Part shown: piece after piece, positions 31,741-42,905 of the stretch
How the letters are laid out: the number at the start of each line of letters is the position of its first letter
Numbering within the stretch: the stretch's first letter is position 1
NCBI GenBank assembly: GCA_025991245.1
Contig: BQMJ01000044.1
Location: 124,001-188,000, forward strand
From: Galdieria partita
Lineage: Eukaryota; Rhodophyta; Bangiophyceae; Galdieriales; Galdieriaceae
Direction: 5' to 3'
Length of the DNA stretch: 64,000 bases
Made by a program: the position numbers and the translations under genes
The notes under the pieces: generated by a model
What the model was told of the DNA's origin: nothing
Databases searched by the model: none
The model's input: only the letters and a program-made list of their open reading frames with translations

Positions 31741-32066
31741 AAATCAAAGGGAGAGTTCGGACTGAATAACTGATAGTTTGTTGATGAAGCATATTATAGC
31801 CTTTTCTTTTGAGTTCTAAGAGCGAACAAGAATGATTGGAATCCTTCCAAGGACAAATTGATATTGTTTGAAGAGAAAAATGCAATGTTTGGGTGATCAA
31901 GCAATGAAACGAACCTTTTTGGGAGAGAAAAATGCTCTCCTTTTGGCTTTGATGGAATTGCATCGATTTGAAATAACAAATCATATCACTTTGTTGCTTG
32001 AGTTTCGAGACAAAGACTCACTTTTGTACGTTTCATCTCTTAACTGTGTATTTGCATAGGAACAGA
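31741..32066. other. Spacer before the Cys/Tyr-rich secreted protein gene
   Basis: About 325 bases with short unsupported ORFs. It probably contains the 3' UTR of the AFG2-like gene and the promoter of the next gene. Nothing further is visible. Confidence 0.4.
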
Positions 32067-32703
32067 ATGAGCGGAAAGTCTACGTTTCTTTCTTGTCTGA
32101 TACTTGCTTCTTTTGCCTTGTTGACTTATGCCCATGATGGCTACCAGCAACCATATACTACAACATCGTATACACAACAACCTACTATTTATCCATGGAT
32201 TGAACCTTGTTCGACTGCATGTGCAGGATGCATCTTTTGTTATCAAGTTGTAAGTAATTGTTTAAGATACATTCATGATGAAAGCGTATTTATATGACTC
32301 CTAGTATCATTTCTACTATCCATTTGGTTTGGATATGCTATATTGCAACAACTTTGGAAAATACTGTCCTATGAAATCTTCATCTAATTCCTACATGAGC
32401 TACAGTGCTTATTCTCGAGGTTATCAAGCAACCTATTCATCATACTCCTATTTGCCTTCATATTCTCCCAGTCAATACGGAGAAACAACTTCTTCATATC
32501 CCGTCAACTACGAATATCCTGAATGGTATATCGAATGTTATCAATATTGCTTTGATTGTCTCCTGTGTTATATGGAGTATGGTTTCTATTACAAAGTCGC
32601 TTCCATTAACTACAACAATGGTTATGGACAAAGCACTTATCCCACTTATTCCTCATCGCCATATATGTCGCCTTCCTATAGCATGTATCCTAGCTCCTAT
32701 TAA
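32067..32703 (+). CDS. Secreted Cys/Tyr-rich protein with an internal CxxxCxxCxxC duplication
   Basis: I do not recognise a family. Exons 32067-32249 and 32305-32703 (intron 55 nt) give 193 aa. The first 22 residues form a clear signal peptide (FLSCLILASFALLTYA). The mature part is rich in Tyr, Ser, Pro and Gln. Two similar modules are present: WIEPCSTACAGCIFCYQV followed by YHFYYPF, and WYIECYQYCFDCLLCYMEY followed by GFYYKV. Both have the spacing C-x3-C-x2-C-x2-C-Y and an aromatic FYY block. Between and after them lie YSSYSYLPSYSPS-type repeats. Cross-linkable Tyr plus Cys clusters suggest a wall or extracellular-matrix protein, but that is inference. Confidence 0.7.
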
Positions 32704-32864
32704 GTTGCTACAGTGAAAGATAGTTTAATGAGGACCAGCATGACAAAGTGACAATATAAGAAAACAGCAATGCAATCAATGACCATTTTTTACTCTTTAT
32801 TCTATGACTTTGAGAAAATAAAGTCAAAGTACTTTTTCGGGTCAAAAATGTTTTAATGCTATTA

Positions 32865-34753
32865 TTAATGCACAATAGAAGAGCGATACTGTTCAATGTT
32901 TTCCCAAGTTAAAATAACCAAATCTTGTACACGTAAAGGTTTCTTGGTAAATGGACAGGTATTCTTTGGTTCTAAAACGAAATAAGCATTCAGTCAACGG
33001 TATCTTTGAAAGTTAAAATACTTACCATTTTGCAGTGCTCTTTTCCATGTACTGTAACCCAATACATGACCATAAGGTGATATAGCAGGCCTTCGAATAG
33101 GTTCTAAAGTGATAGCGTCGATAAATTCTGGAATTGGATTATCTCCATCTCTCGCATAGCCAGCAACGACAACATCTTCTTGGTCACTGGATTCAGAAAA
33201 GTTTTGTGAAGAGTTCACAATATTGTCTGATCCAGTATCCGTAGTTCTTAACTGCGGTCTACTTCGTGTTCCATGTGAACCTGGTCGATATTCTTCATCA
33301 TCACTATATTCAGTATCATTCTCACTATTCTCATCGCTGCTATCTTCCCAAGAAGATTTCCTTTTCTTCTTATGCTTGCCTTTGGACTTGTTGCGTTGTC
33401 GACGGCGTTTCGGTGCGTGAGCTGTGACTGTGGCGCTGCCATCTTCTACTTGAATCTGTTTTCCAGGAAAACAAGATCTTGAGAGACACGACACTCAAAC
33501 TTGCTTACTTACCTTGTTTGAGCTTTTAAATTTAAATTTTGGTTCTCCTTTTGCGTCAAAATAATAATTGTCATCCTTCACTCGTCCTTCCTTCAAAAGT
33601 CTTCTATAGAAGTTACTACATTGATAACCAACCCTTCCAGGAATTCCAATGGAAAATATTCCCCATTCATAATTCTCACCAATTTTGCACTCCTTTAATC
33701 TTTCAAAAAATAACTTCTCTTCCTCTTTCGTCCAAGCACCGTAACGTTGTTCCTCATTCGGTGCGTTGAATCTATAGTAATATGCGTTGGGATTTTCATC
33801 AATCTATCAATCATTTAGACCATTAGGAAGAAATCAAAAGTGCGACATTATACGGACCGATTGATATGCCTTGATTCGAGCTTCCGACCACCCATCCATA
33901 GAACCAGATTCCTTCACTCTCTTCAAAGCATCATCTAAGCGAAGTCTACCATCTTCTTTCCTGCCAATTCGAATTCCACTAAAACTCACGTGGGTGCATT
34001 TTCTGCTCTTGCGTTGCCTTTTCAATCCACTCCGATCAGCAAACACTTCAGTTGAATGGTCATTGATAGAATGAGCTCTTTTTTCCTCATGCTTTTTCGC
34101 AATTCTTTTCCTTATGTGATGCCAAAAGCCATCTGTTGCGAATTTACAAGCAGCTTCGTCTTCAGGTGTATTAGTAATAGTATCGTCATATCTTCTCTCT
34201 TCCTTGCAAAATTCAATAGACTCCAAGCACTCCTATTATTGACTTTCAGCTGTTTCTCAAAAATTCATCGAAACAACTTTGCAATACCTCGTCAGTCAAA
34301 TAAGGATATAGGCTCTGAAGCTTATCTATTTTCCTTTGATTTTCTCTTTTTTCAAATTCTTCATACTTCTTGCGTTGTTCTGCTACTCGCATGGCTATTA
34401 TCTTCATCTCCTCCTCAGTTAATTCATCTTCGAAGACGTTTTCTTTTCGGACCGTTCTTGCTACCGTCTCTGTTATGATTCATATTTCAAGGTTTGGAAA
34501 CACCGTGTTCAAAGCAAACATGCATACCTGGATTTTCTTCAGGCTGGTTCTCTTTCTCCTCTTGCTCCAATCGTTTAACTTCCTCCTTGATCGGGTCGAT
34601 ACCACCATTTTCTTGCCTTTTCGACCAATTTTCTCTCAAGATCTTTATTAGAGAACTGTAATCGATGTCCTTTTGTATATTTTTATACTGATATGTTCGC
34701 AACTTGCAGGTTTCAGGGGGAGCTGGAAAGAACATTGCTTGAGAAGCAGCCAT
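32865..34753 (-). CDS. CUE-like + SANT/Myb-like + U-box-like protein
   Basis: Six exons (34528-34753, 34288-34469, 33858-34232, 33513-33803, 33026-33455, 32865-32971) with introns of 54-58 nt give an exact 536-aa frame. The first 90 residues resemble a coiled, charged N-terminus. A CUE-like ubiquitin-binding segment follows (LQSLYPYLTDEECLESIEFC). A SANT/Myb-like helix bundle comes next (YGAWTKEEEKLFFERLKECK...GYQCSNFYRRLLKEG). A basic then acidic linker (RRRQRNKSKGKHKKK; DEENSEND-type) leads to a U-box-like end: DAITLEPIRRPAISPYGHVLGYSTW...TCPFTKKPL. It may be a nuclear ubiquitin ligase acting on chromatin. The combined architecture is not one I know. Each domain call is moderate. Confidence 0.68.
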
Positions 34754-34863
34754 TCTTTATCAAAAAGGAGAAATGGCCAATTTTAAATTTGGGCGCCAAT
34801 TGCTTTGAAATTTCCCATTTGGCATTTATTTCCAATCATCCCACCACACAATGCAACAATGCT

Positions 34864-36807
34864 CTATTCTGAAGGTTGCTTCAAGTTTTCGATCCCTTTG
34901 GTAATTTTTGCTTGTTCCACATAGTCTCCAACTTTGAAGTCTTGAAGATATTCTTGGCCATTTATAGTATAACCAAATACTTGAAAAAATTAGGGGAATG
35001 ATGCCATAATCTCAGTCATAATGGTAGCCTTACCTGCATATCTACCATCCAACAAGTTTCGTCCAGCAGGAGTTAATTCTGGATCAAATAATAGCCAAAA
35101 GAACTGAGAGCTGCCACTATTAGCATCAAATTCCTCCCGTGCCTGTTCAAAACAGTGTAAAACGTTTTGCGAGTCCATTCCATTTCAAATGAATATCAAA
35201 CCATTGCTAATGTACCATAAGCAGTAAAAGGAAGCATAGTTGCTGCTGCACCTCTTCCATCATCTTCCAAAGTAATGCCATAAGTGGGAGCCTAACAATA
35301 CGTTGCCATGAAACTACATTCAGAGAGTCTTTGCATTATGGGATACCTTACCTTGTCTCCTTTGGCAAATACTTCCAAGGGAATAAGCCTCTTCTTCTTT
35401 GTCTGAGGATCTACAAAACCATCCTATCCAATTGCCCTTTTGAGTTTAATTCAATGTACAAAAAGAGTTACTTACATCCGGTCCTTCTGGATCACCTGTC
35501 TGTATGACAAATCCGTCGGAGCGAATCACTTTCATGCCGTCATAAAACCCCCGATTCACCAAATCAACGAAACATCCTCCAGTTACGGGAGCTGAATATC
35601 CATCAATGACCAAAGTTAAGTAGCCTTTGTCAAACAGTTGGCCATCAAGATCAAATTTCTGGTTGTTAGCCTTCTTCAGAGTCATTTCGACAACTGCTCG
35701 TCCTTTCAGCTGTGGTAAGTAGTCGTACTCTTTAGGAACCTAAACGTATATTCATTATCATCCAGGTGAAAGTTCTTATGATGGATGATTCACACCTCAT
35801 AAGGAAACTCTTTCACCATATCCTCCTCCAATGTGCCTATATCTCTTAAAATGTCGGCATTAGCTAAAACTATCTGCATTTCCACTCATTCCTACATTCT
35901 GTCTTGTTCTAAGAAGCATATTCCTACCTTTTCTGAATCTCTTTGTGATATTATTTGTCTTAAAGAAGGCATTTTATGTGAAACGAGTGTATCCAACATG
36001 GCTTGAGCCTCTGTTCTTTTAGAATCCAGGACATTGAACAAAATTTCGTCCTTTTGTTTATCCAACATGCTGTTCGCTTGTTTAAACTCTTGTTCGATCT
36101 AAGGAACCGCATAGTCAATACTTTCTACTTAAAGCGACAAAAAAGTCAACTACTTTGGTCCACGAACGAGTTCTGATGTCCTTTGGTATCCACTCAAGTG
36201 CATGTTGGATTTTTCGAATAGTCTTATTCTCTATGGGAAGCGCATTTCGTAGTATAGCTTCCGGATCCTAATATTATAGATAACTTTTGGAATATTAAAA
36301 TTGAAGATCATAAACTATCTCACTTTAACAACAGGTTCATTAGTGCCTGGAGCAAACCTATTTTTTGCAGCCAATGCTGGAATATTTCCAAAAGTCCCGT
36401 TGGTGATGTTAAACTCAACTAGTATACAGACTAGATCAAAGGTAACTTTTGAAGGTTGGTAGACACATACTCGGAGAAAGTATTAGACAAGACGTCATAG
36501 CCAAAATGATTATTGCTCTATTACGTCTATTCCATTCTCGACAAAGACTAGTATCCAATATTTTTACGAGATTATTTAAGCTATTCTGAAAGTTTCTGGA
36601 TATACACTTGATTCTCATAGCAGAACAATGTAAGTTGCGTGGCTTTCTACTAATTCTTGACCACCTCCTAGTTAACACTAGTGAAATACAACCCTCCTGA
36701 GATATTGATCGATCGTACGTATTACCATATATCAAAAATTTTGAGCTGTGTAAGCCAGTACAACCCAAGTTCAGAGAAGCCACAAAAAAATACTGATCCG
36801 CTATCAT
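34864..36807 (-). CDS. CYP38/TLP40-type thylakoid-lumen cyclophilin
   Basis: Ten exons (36471-36807, 36324-36418, 36154-36267, 35928-36098, 35796-35873, 35476-35739, 35352-35423, 35202-35291, 35034-35142, 34864-34979) give an exact 481-aa frame. A long bipartite presequence ends with a lumenal-type signal ([18 protein letters not shown]). The N-terminal helical domain has [19 protein letters not shown] as in CYP38, and the cyclophilin barrel has [37 protein letters not shown]-like [20 protein letters not shown] and LDGRYAVFGY. CYP38 is needed for photosystem II assembly and usually lacks isomerase activity. The gene is divergent from KEA, another plastid gene. Whether translation starts at 36807 or at a later Met in the presequence is open. 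Confidence 0.9.
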
Positions 36808-36896
36808 ATCCTCTCTTTCCTTGAGAATGAATGAATGGGGAGCAGTTAAGCAATCTGATTCTTTTGTGGTCCATTCTCTTACTTTTTGTTAGAAAC
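36808..36896. promoter_or_regulatory. Short divergent gap between two plastid genes (CYP38-type / KEA-type)
   Basis: The start codons are 23 bases apart if KEA begins at ATG 36831, or 89 bases if it begins at 36897. Either way both plastid-protein genes share control DNA. A GAATGAATG repeat sits at 36826-36837. Confidence 0.45.
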
Positions 36897-39796
36897 ATGA
36901 ATACTTTTATTAGCGCTATGTATTCCTTGTCCAATTGTACAAGAACGAGAAGAAATCAAAGCCTTTGTTGCGCCTTTTGTTCTTCATCAATGAGTTGCTA
37001 TTCTTTTGCTAGAGCAAGGCCCCTTGAGTTATTTCCAACTTGTAACTGTATTAGAATACTCCAGAGTGGTTTTCAGAAAAGTCCTCTGTTAAAGGAGCCC
37101 TGGTTTATTCTTGCAAAGTATAAAAGAAGGAAGTGTGTAAAGCACAAGAGACTAGATTGGACTGCTCAGGACACTAGTTGGACGTCCTCTCTTCAAGATA
37201 CTCTTGAACTTCTAGCTGCTACTGTTGCAATTGTCCCAGTTTTCAAAAGGTATTCTGTATTCTTCAACTATTTAGTTCATTTTATTTGAATGTTGAAACA
37301 TTCAATATTCTAGGATTAATCTATCTCCTGTTTTGGGGTTTCTTCTCTCTGGTGTTATCCTAGGGCCACATGGTTTTCGTTTAGTAAAAGATGTTGAAGA
37401 CATCAAGCACCTTGCAGATTTTGGCGTGCTATTCTTATTATTTGAAATGGGCCTGGAACTATCTATCGACCGATTACGAAAACTCAGAAAATACGCGTTT
37501 GGTTTGGGTTCCTTACAAATGCTTGCAACTGGTTCCATTTTTTTGTTTATTTCTCATGCCTTAGGAGCTAGTATTCCTGAGAGTTTCGTTATTGGTGGTA
37601 AGTTTGTATGAATTGTCATTATTTCTTGTATAATGAAGCTTTACTGATTAAGGCGCACTTGCTATGTCGTCATCGGCATTCGTATTGCAGTTGCTTGGAG
37701 AAAGAGGGGAAAGACAAAGCAAAACTGGGTTGGCAACTTTTGGTATTCTCCTGCTACAAGACGTAGCAGTTGTTCCTTTGTTGGTCGTTTTACCTCTGAT
37801 GCAAAATTTTCGGTGAGTTTTTGTCTGTACTGAAGAAACAATTCTTGATATTTGGACCCAAAAATGGTTTATGTAGCCATCTTTCTCTTTTTGAAGTGGA
37901 GCAAATGTTGCAGATGTTGGGAATGACCTCCTTGAAGGCTTTGGCTGTTTTAAATTGCATTGTAATTGATTTTTATGTTAGAAGAGATAGCTTCTCAGCA
38001 TCAAACTTAGGTTTTGATTGGAGGTTTTTTATTAAGGCGTCTTTTCCAATTTGTGTCTGGTTCAGGTGATGCAGAAGCATTTACTGCGACAGTACTGTTA
38101 ACTGTGCTTGGAACTGGATGGTTGACTGGACAGTAAGTTAATGATTGTAGGGAAATCCTTGAAGCTTTAAATTTTCCAAGGTTCGGTCTTTCAATGACTC
38201 TTGGTGCTTTTGTAGCTGGAGTATTGTTGGCTGAAAGCAATTTTCGCAATCGCATCAAGGCAGATACCGATCCATTTCGAGGTCTTTTATTGGGACTTTT
38301 CTTTATCACAACTGGAATGAGCATTGATTTGCATTTGGCACTAGAATATCCCATACAAGTAAATTTGCATTTGGTTTGTTGTTACTTGTGCAGGCTCATT
38401 TGCTGTACTGTTTTAAACTAGTTATGTACTTTAATTGGTGCTATTATCCTGATCAAGTCATTTGTTGTTATTGGATTATCACTTCCGTTTGGTCTCAGTC
38501 TTTCGGAAGCAGTCGAAGTTGGATTTTTGTTAGGTCAAGGCGGAGAATTCGCGTTTGTTCTTTTTGCTTTAGCAAGCAATTTGGTTGGTTTCCTCTGTTC
38601 TCTTATCATTCCGCATACTGAATAGAAATGACCAAGGGTATTTTGCCGGAAATCGTCAATGATCTTCTCATTGCAGCTGTCGTTTGTAGCATGGCATTGA
38701 CACCATTTTTGGCAGATTTGGGCACAAAGTTGGTAAGTTCGTTATTATTACAATAGTTGTATGCAGAAAGTTGAGTCCTATCACAGTCATTGTGGATTGC
38801 AAAGCGAAGTTCAGTCTCTTATTCATTCACCGGCGTTACTTTAGAAGACACTTTGGCAACTTCTGAAGATAATGTTTTCAATGGAGAAATTCCTAATAGG
38901 GTAGAAACAGAAAGGAAGCCAGTCGTTCTTTGTGGTTTTGGTCCAGAAGGACGAATGATTGGTCGTATGTTGATGGAGAAGAAGATTACGTTCATTGCTG
39001 TAGATAAAAATAAGAGTGTCATCAGAGATGCTTTAGCGGAAGGTTGGCAAGTATTTTAAAAACATTACCTGCATCATTTTGAGTATCTTTAACAGGGCTT
39101 CCTTGTATCTATGGTGACTTGTTTGATCCAAGCTCTCTTCGTTCCGATGTGTTTGGCTATCCTGATGTCTTTGTCATAACAAGTGACGATGTAAGTGAAG
39201 AGCTACGCGTTTCTTAGCATTGACACAGTTATGAATGATTTCGTTCAGATCGTTGTGGCGTCGAAAATATTCCAGTCGATTCGCAGTACATTTCCTGAAG
39301 CTCATACATTTGCATTGACTCCTTCTTTGAAGCAAAAAAGGCGACTAAGGTCTTTGGGAGTTGAATTTGTGTAAGTTACTCATGTCTAGTGTTCTCTTTC
39401 CATGAAACAATGCTTGTTTCTTCAAGGTTTTCAGAAAGTTATGAGGCTTCAATACAAGTCGGTGGGGCGGTTTTAGAGTTTCTTGGACTTACGAAATCTG
39501 ATGTGCTGGCATTGAAGCGCTCAGTAAGACTTTTGAAACTTTCAGAAAAACATTTATCTTATGTCTACATATAGTACCGAATGAGCGAAAGTATCCAGGA
39601 AGAATTTGCCAAGGTGGAAGATTTCAGTGAACGGCTACGAAAAATAACAGAAGAAGACAATCTCTTGGACCAGAGAAACGCCCTGAGTCATCATCCCGAC
39701 TATGATATGAATGGAACTTCCGAAACTATAAATTGTGCCCACAGAGTCGAAGAGAGGAACAATGAAGAGACAGCTGTCCATCGGGAATCCCATTGA
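36897..39796 (+). CDS. KEA-type plastid K+/H+ antiporter (CPA2) with TrkA-N/RCK domain
   Basis: Thirteen exons (36897-37249, 37314-37597, 37653-37812, 37877-37961, 38011-38132, 38181-38358, 38422-38587, 38626-38732, 38787-39042, 39096-39190, 39249-39370, 39427-39523, 39575-39796) give an exact 748-aa frame; 36831 is an alternative ATG. A presequence of about 90 residues precedes the CPA2 exchanger core: [66 protein letters not shown] and [13 protein letters not shown]. The C-terminal RCK domain has [17 protein letters not shown], a GxGxxG-like NAD site, and [12 protein letters not shown] proteins tune stromal or lumenal pH and K+. Two introns are short (38 and 48 nt). Confidence 0.9.
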
Positions 39797-39844
39797 AAAA
39801 TGAAATTCGCGCCCATTTTTCCTTCGTGTCTCACTTAAGGAACT

Positions 39845-42800
39845 ATGTGGCCATATGCAGCTCATTCACATCAAAGACCACGAAACAACAAGCTACACTC
39901 AGAGGACTTACAAGAGAGAAAAATAGGTATATATGGAAGCTTGAAGTTCTTGAGTAAGAAATTTTCCCAAGGTCAGCCTTTTTATAAGACTTTAGCGCGA
40001 TTTTACGAAGTCAGTTTGAACTTGAATGGTTTATTGAACAAAGAGGCATATAATTACGAAGAAGCTGCTGAGCGTGTTAGCGAGGTTGTATTTGTTCTTG
40101 GCACACTAGGAGTTTCAGATATAAAAACGAAAAGGCTCGAAGGTTTATGCGACAAACTTCTTCTTAAGGACGATATTGCAGTTTCTCTTCTCATTTTACT
40201 ATTACAGCTAACGAACTATGAAACTCTTCAACAGAGAGAACAAGAGTCTTCTTTGGAAAGATTCTTTGAACGAAAAGCTCACCGTCGAACGATAACCCTA
40301 TCCAAAGATACTTTTCGGAAGGAAGAACTTTCCAACCTTGTCAAAGAGCCTAGAGACTTGTCCAAGTTTTATTGGAAGCACAATAGAAAATTGAGTCTAC
40401 AACTAGATGCATTTGCAGAATCGACTGGGGAGTCTGTAGAAATGAAAGATCTTACTGGGTCTTCTGCTGGTTTTTTGTCTCCTCGTTCACAAACACATCG
40501 AAAGAATGCCTTTATGAGTCGTTCCAATGGTTACGTAACCAAAGATGCTGGACAAGAAGTAGATAAGAAGCAGGACATGGAAGGAACTTCAACTACTCCT
40601 CCAAAGAGTATTTTTGATTTTACTGAGAAAACGTACCAAGCTCTCTATCATAAACATTTTGGCTCGAGGTCTAAAAGCTGGATTCCTCCGAATCATCCAT
40701 TGATATTTGAAAGTGCAATATGGTCACTAATTTCAAATGTTTCTTTTCTGATTCGGAAGAATCCCCTTGGCGGTTTTGAACCTGTTGCTTCACGTTTACA
40801 GCCATGTGCCCGTAGTATTCTTGGAGAATTTGGGGCAATCGCAACAGAACTGTTTGAAATGAATAGGACCATTTCACGTTTGCGGGAGAATAGCAATCCA
40901 ATTTTGCTAGGATTTGCAAAGGCATTACGGGATGAAATCGATCGATATAGTAACAACGTTTTGCCTCTTATAACGACTATCAGATACAAAGTTTATCTAG
41001 ATGAACAGGAAAATCTTCCCATATTTGGCTTAATACAACAAATTCGAAAGGTAGCTATCCAATTGCATGAATGTGTGGCAATCATGAAATTCATCATGCC
41101 ATATGAAGAAACGGATCCTTGTCAACTGCTGCTAGGTCTGTATCATTATCAAAAGGAACACTTAGAGTTGGACAAAAAAGATAGCCTTGGGGAACGGTTG
41201 TTTTTAAAGGTGCTCGTTCCGTATTTATTTTCTCTGCGCAGAATAGCTTTGTACGGTAGCCAGTTTTGTTTTGACAATGATGATAATACTGCTTTGGTTC
41301 TGCAGTTAACTGTGAAGTTGTTTGAGAATATGCTTCCCATGAAGGTCAAATTTATGGTTGATAAAGCAGCTTATGGTGTGGACATTTTGTGGTCTATCAA
41401 TCCACAGCATCCATTTTTTTCTAGTAATCGTGAAGCACTTTGTACAGTTCCTAGTGTTGACTCTATTGATATCAATTCCATTGAGCAGCAAGTTGAGGAG
41501 CACTTTAATGGCATTTCGAAAGAATTGTTGGAAAGTTGTATTTCCAAGAAGGCGCAACATCACCAGAATTCCTTTATATATACAAAACCTCATGAAGATG
41601 AGAGTCTTATTGAGGTGGAAGATGCTTCTAAGAAAGTTGAATTAAGCCACTCCGACGATGAGTTGTCTTGGCTATCGTCGGAGTCGGATGATTCGACGGA
41701 ACCGGTGAAAGTAAGTAGGGGACATGCTATGGAACTTTTGCCATTAGAATCAAACAAACACAACTGCATTATGAACAAATCCTTAAATATTTACTCAGCT
41801 AATGTATCGTCCTTATGGGAAAGTTCTGTATGTTTCAAAGATAAATTAGCCCATCTGGAATGCGAAAGTGTAGATACACCATTTGATAAGTTCGTTTCAG
41901 AGTTGGCTTTGTCGTGTATTAGAGGCATTTATTATCATGTACAACAATATCTTTGGTGGGTTATGGAAGAAGAAATTGAAATATTTGATCACTTCAGAGC
42001 CGTTCGTGACTATCTGCTTTTGAATAGAGGAGATTTTTTTCTAGAATTGTGTCAGTCCGTATATAACATTTCTTGTAGTGAATGGTTTATGGGCGGTACT
42101 GAAGCTGAGGCAAGGTTGCAGTTGGCCTTTGAACAAGCTATTCTGAGTTCTTCCGCATCGTGGGATCCTCGCATAAGATACTTTGGATTTTTAATGGACA
42201 AAGATGGAAATACAGATTATAATACACATGTATATAGTCAAATCCTACTTCAATGGAAGCCTTCGAATCTTGTTGAAGCGTCGCTTTTTGAATCTTCAAC
42301 ATTGGAGGTTTATTCGCATATTTTTCATTTTGCTTTCAAATTGAAGAGTGCAAGCTATTTGTTGCGTCAGCTTTATGTGTCAATATCTCACTTCCCTTCC
42401 TATTGGCAAGGCGTTCAACGGAAAGCACATATATTACGATTTCAGCTTATGCAATTCATCAATGCACTATTACAGTTCTACGATCATGGTTTACTTGAAG
42501 GAAACTGGTTTCGCTTTCTTCGAGAAGCAAAAAAGTCTAATGATATTTGGGAATTGAGGAATCTTCATTTACAATTTCTAGATGAAGCTTTGAGTTATAT
42601 TTTTGGGAACCAGAATCCCCTTGCATCAGATGTCAACCGTATCCTTGGAGAAATTATTAATTTTGAACTTGACACGAGGAAAGCTCTTCGACATTCGAAC
42701 GTATCGAACATATCCATGCTGGGTCGAAGAATTGAAGTTTTGTCTTCTATGCTTTCTCAATTCTATGACAAAATGCTATTTTTGGACAAGAAGTCTAAAA

Positions 42801-42856
42801 TGATATCTACAGAATGGATAATATTAATGACTTACTTTGGTATCAATGGGGAATGA
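39845..42856 (+). CDS. Gamma-tubulin complex component (GCP/Spc97-Spc98 family)
   Basis: An intronless 1003-aa frame that starts 49 bases after KEA. The N-terminal GRIP1-like region includes SLERFFER and CRIP-type helices; the C-terminal GRIP2-like region has CIRGIYYHVQQYLWW, HFRAVRDYLLLNRGDFFLELC, the SSSASWDPRIRYFGF segment and SHIFHFAFKLKSASYLL, in the order seen in GCP proteins, then a helical end with LHLQFLDEALSYIF. The long linker between halves and total size fit GCP5/GCP6-type more than GCP2/3, but I cannot assign the subtype. It nucleates microtubules with gamma-tubulin at spindle poles. Confidence 0.78.
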   Translation: MWPYAAHSHQRPRNNKLHSEDLQERKIGIYGSLKFLSKKFSQGQPFYKTLARFYEVSLNLNGLLNKEAYNYEEAAERVSEVVFVLGTLGVSDIKTKRLEGLCDKLLLKDDIAVSLLILLLQLTNYETLQQREQESSLERFFERKAHRRTITLSKDTFRKEELSNLVKEPRDLSKFYWKHNRKLSLQLDAFAESTGESVEMKDLTGSSAGFLSPRSQTHRKNAFMSRSNGYVTKDAGQEVDKKQDMEGTSTTPPKSIFDFTEKTYQALYHKHFGSRSKSWIPPNHPLIFESAIWSLISNVSFLIRKNPLGGFEPVASRLQPCARSILGEFGAIATELFEMNRTISRLRENSNPILLGFAKALRDEIDRYSNNVLPLITTIRYKVYLDEQENLPIFGLIQQIRKVAIQLHECVAIMKFIMPYEETDPCQLLLGLYHYQKEHLELDKKDSLGERLFLKVLVPYLFSLRRIALYGSQFCFDNDDNTALVLQLTVKLFENMLPMKVKFMVDKAAYGVDILWSINPQHPFFSSNREALCTVPSVDSIDINSIEQQVEEHFNGISKELLESCISKKAQHHQNSFIYTKPHEDESLIEVEDASKKVELSHSDDELSWLSSESDDSTEPVKVSRGHAMELLPLESNKHNCIMNKSLNIYSANVSSLWESSVCFKDKLAHLECESVDTPFDKFVSELALSCIRGIYYHVQQYLWWVMEEEIEIFDHFRAVRDYLLLNRGDFFLELCQSVYNISCSEWFMGGTEAEARLQLAFEQAILSSSASWDPRIRYFGFLMDKDGNTDYNTHVYSQILLQWKPSNLVEASLFESSTLEVYSHIFHFAFKLKSASYLLRQLYVSISHFPSYWQGVQRKAHILRFQLMQFINALLQFYDHGLLEGNWFRFLREAKKSNDIWELRNLHLQFLDEALSYIFGNQNPLASDVNRILGEIINFELDTRKALRHSNVSNISMLGRRIEVLSSMLSQFYDKMLFLDKKSKMISTEWIILMTYFGINGE

Positions 42857-42905
42857 ACGAATCAATGTTAAGTTTTGGCAACTCTGTTTGGCATTGACTG
42901 TTTGT

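Noticed and set aside
36724-36934. Minus ORF overlapping the CYP38/KEA gap
   Set aside because: Different frame from the CYP38 leader; explained by overlap with two real genes.
37280-37313. Inverted repeat GAATGTTGAAACATTC as a regulatory hairpin
   Set aside because: It lies inside a 64-nt intron of the KEA gene; short and likely chance.
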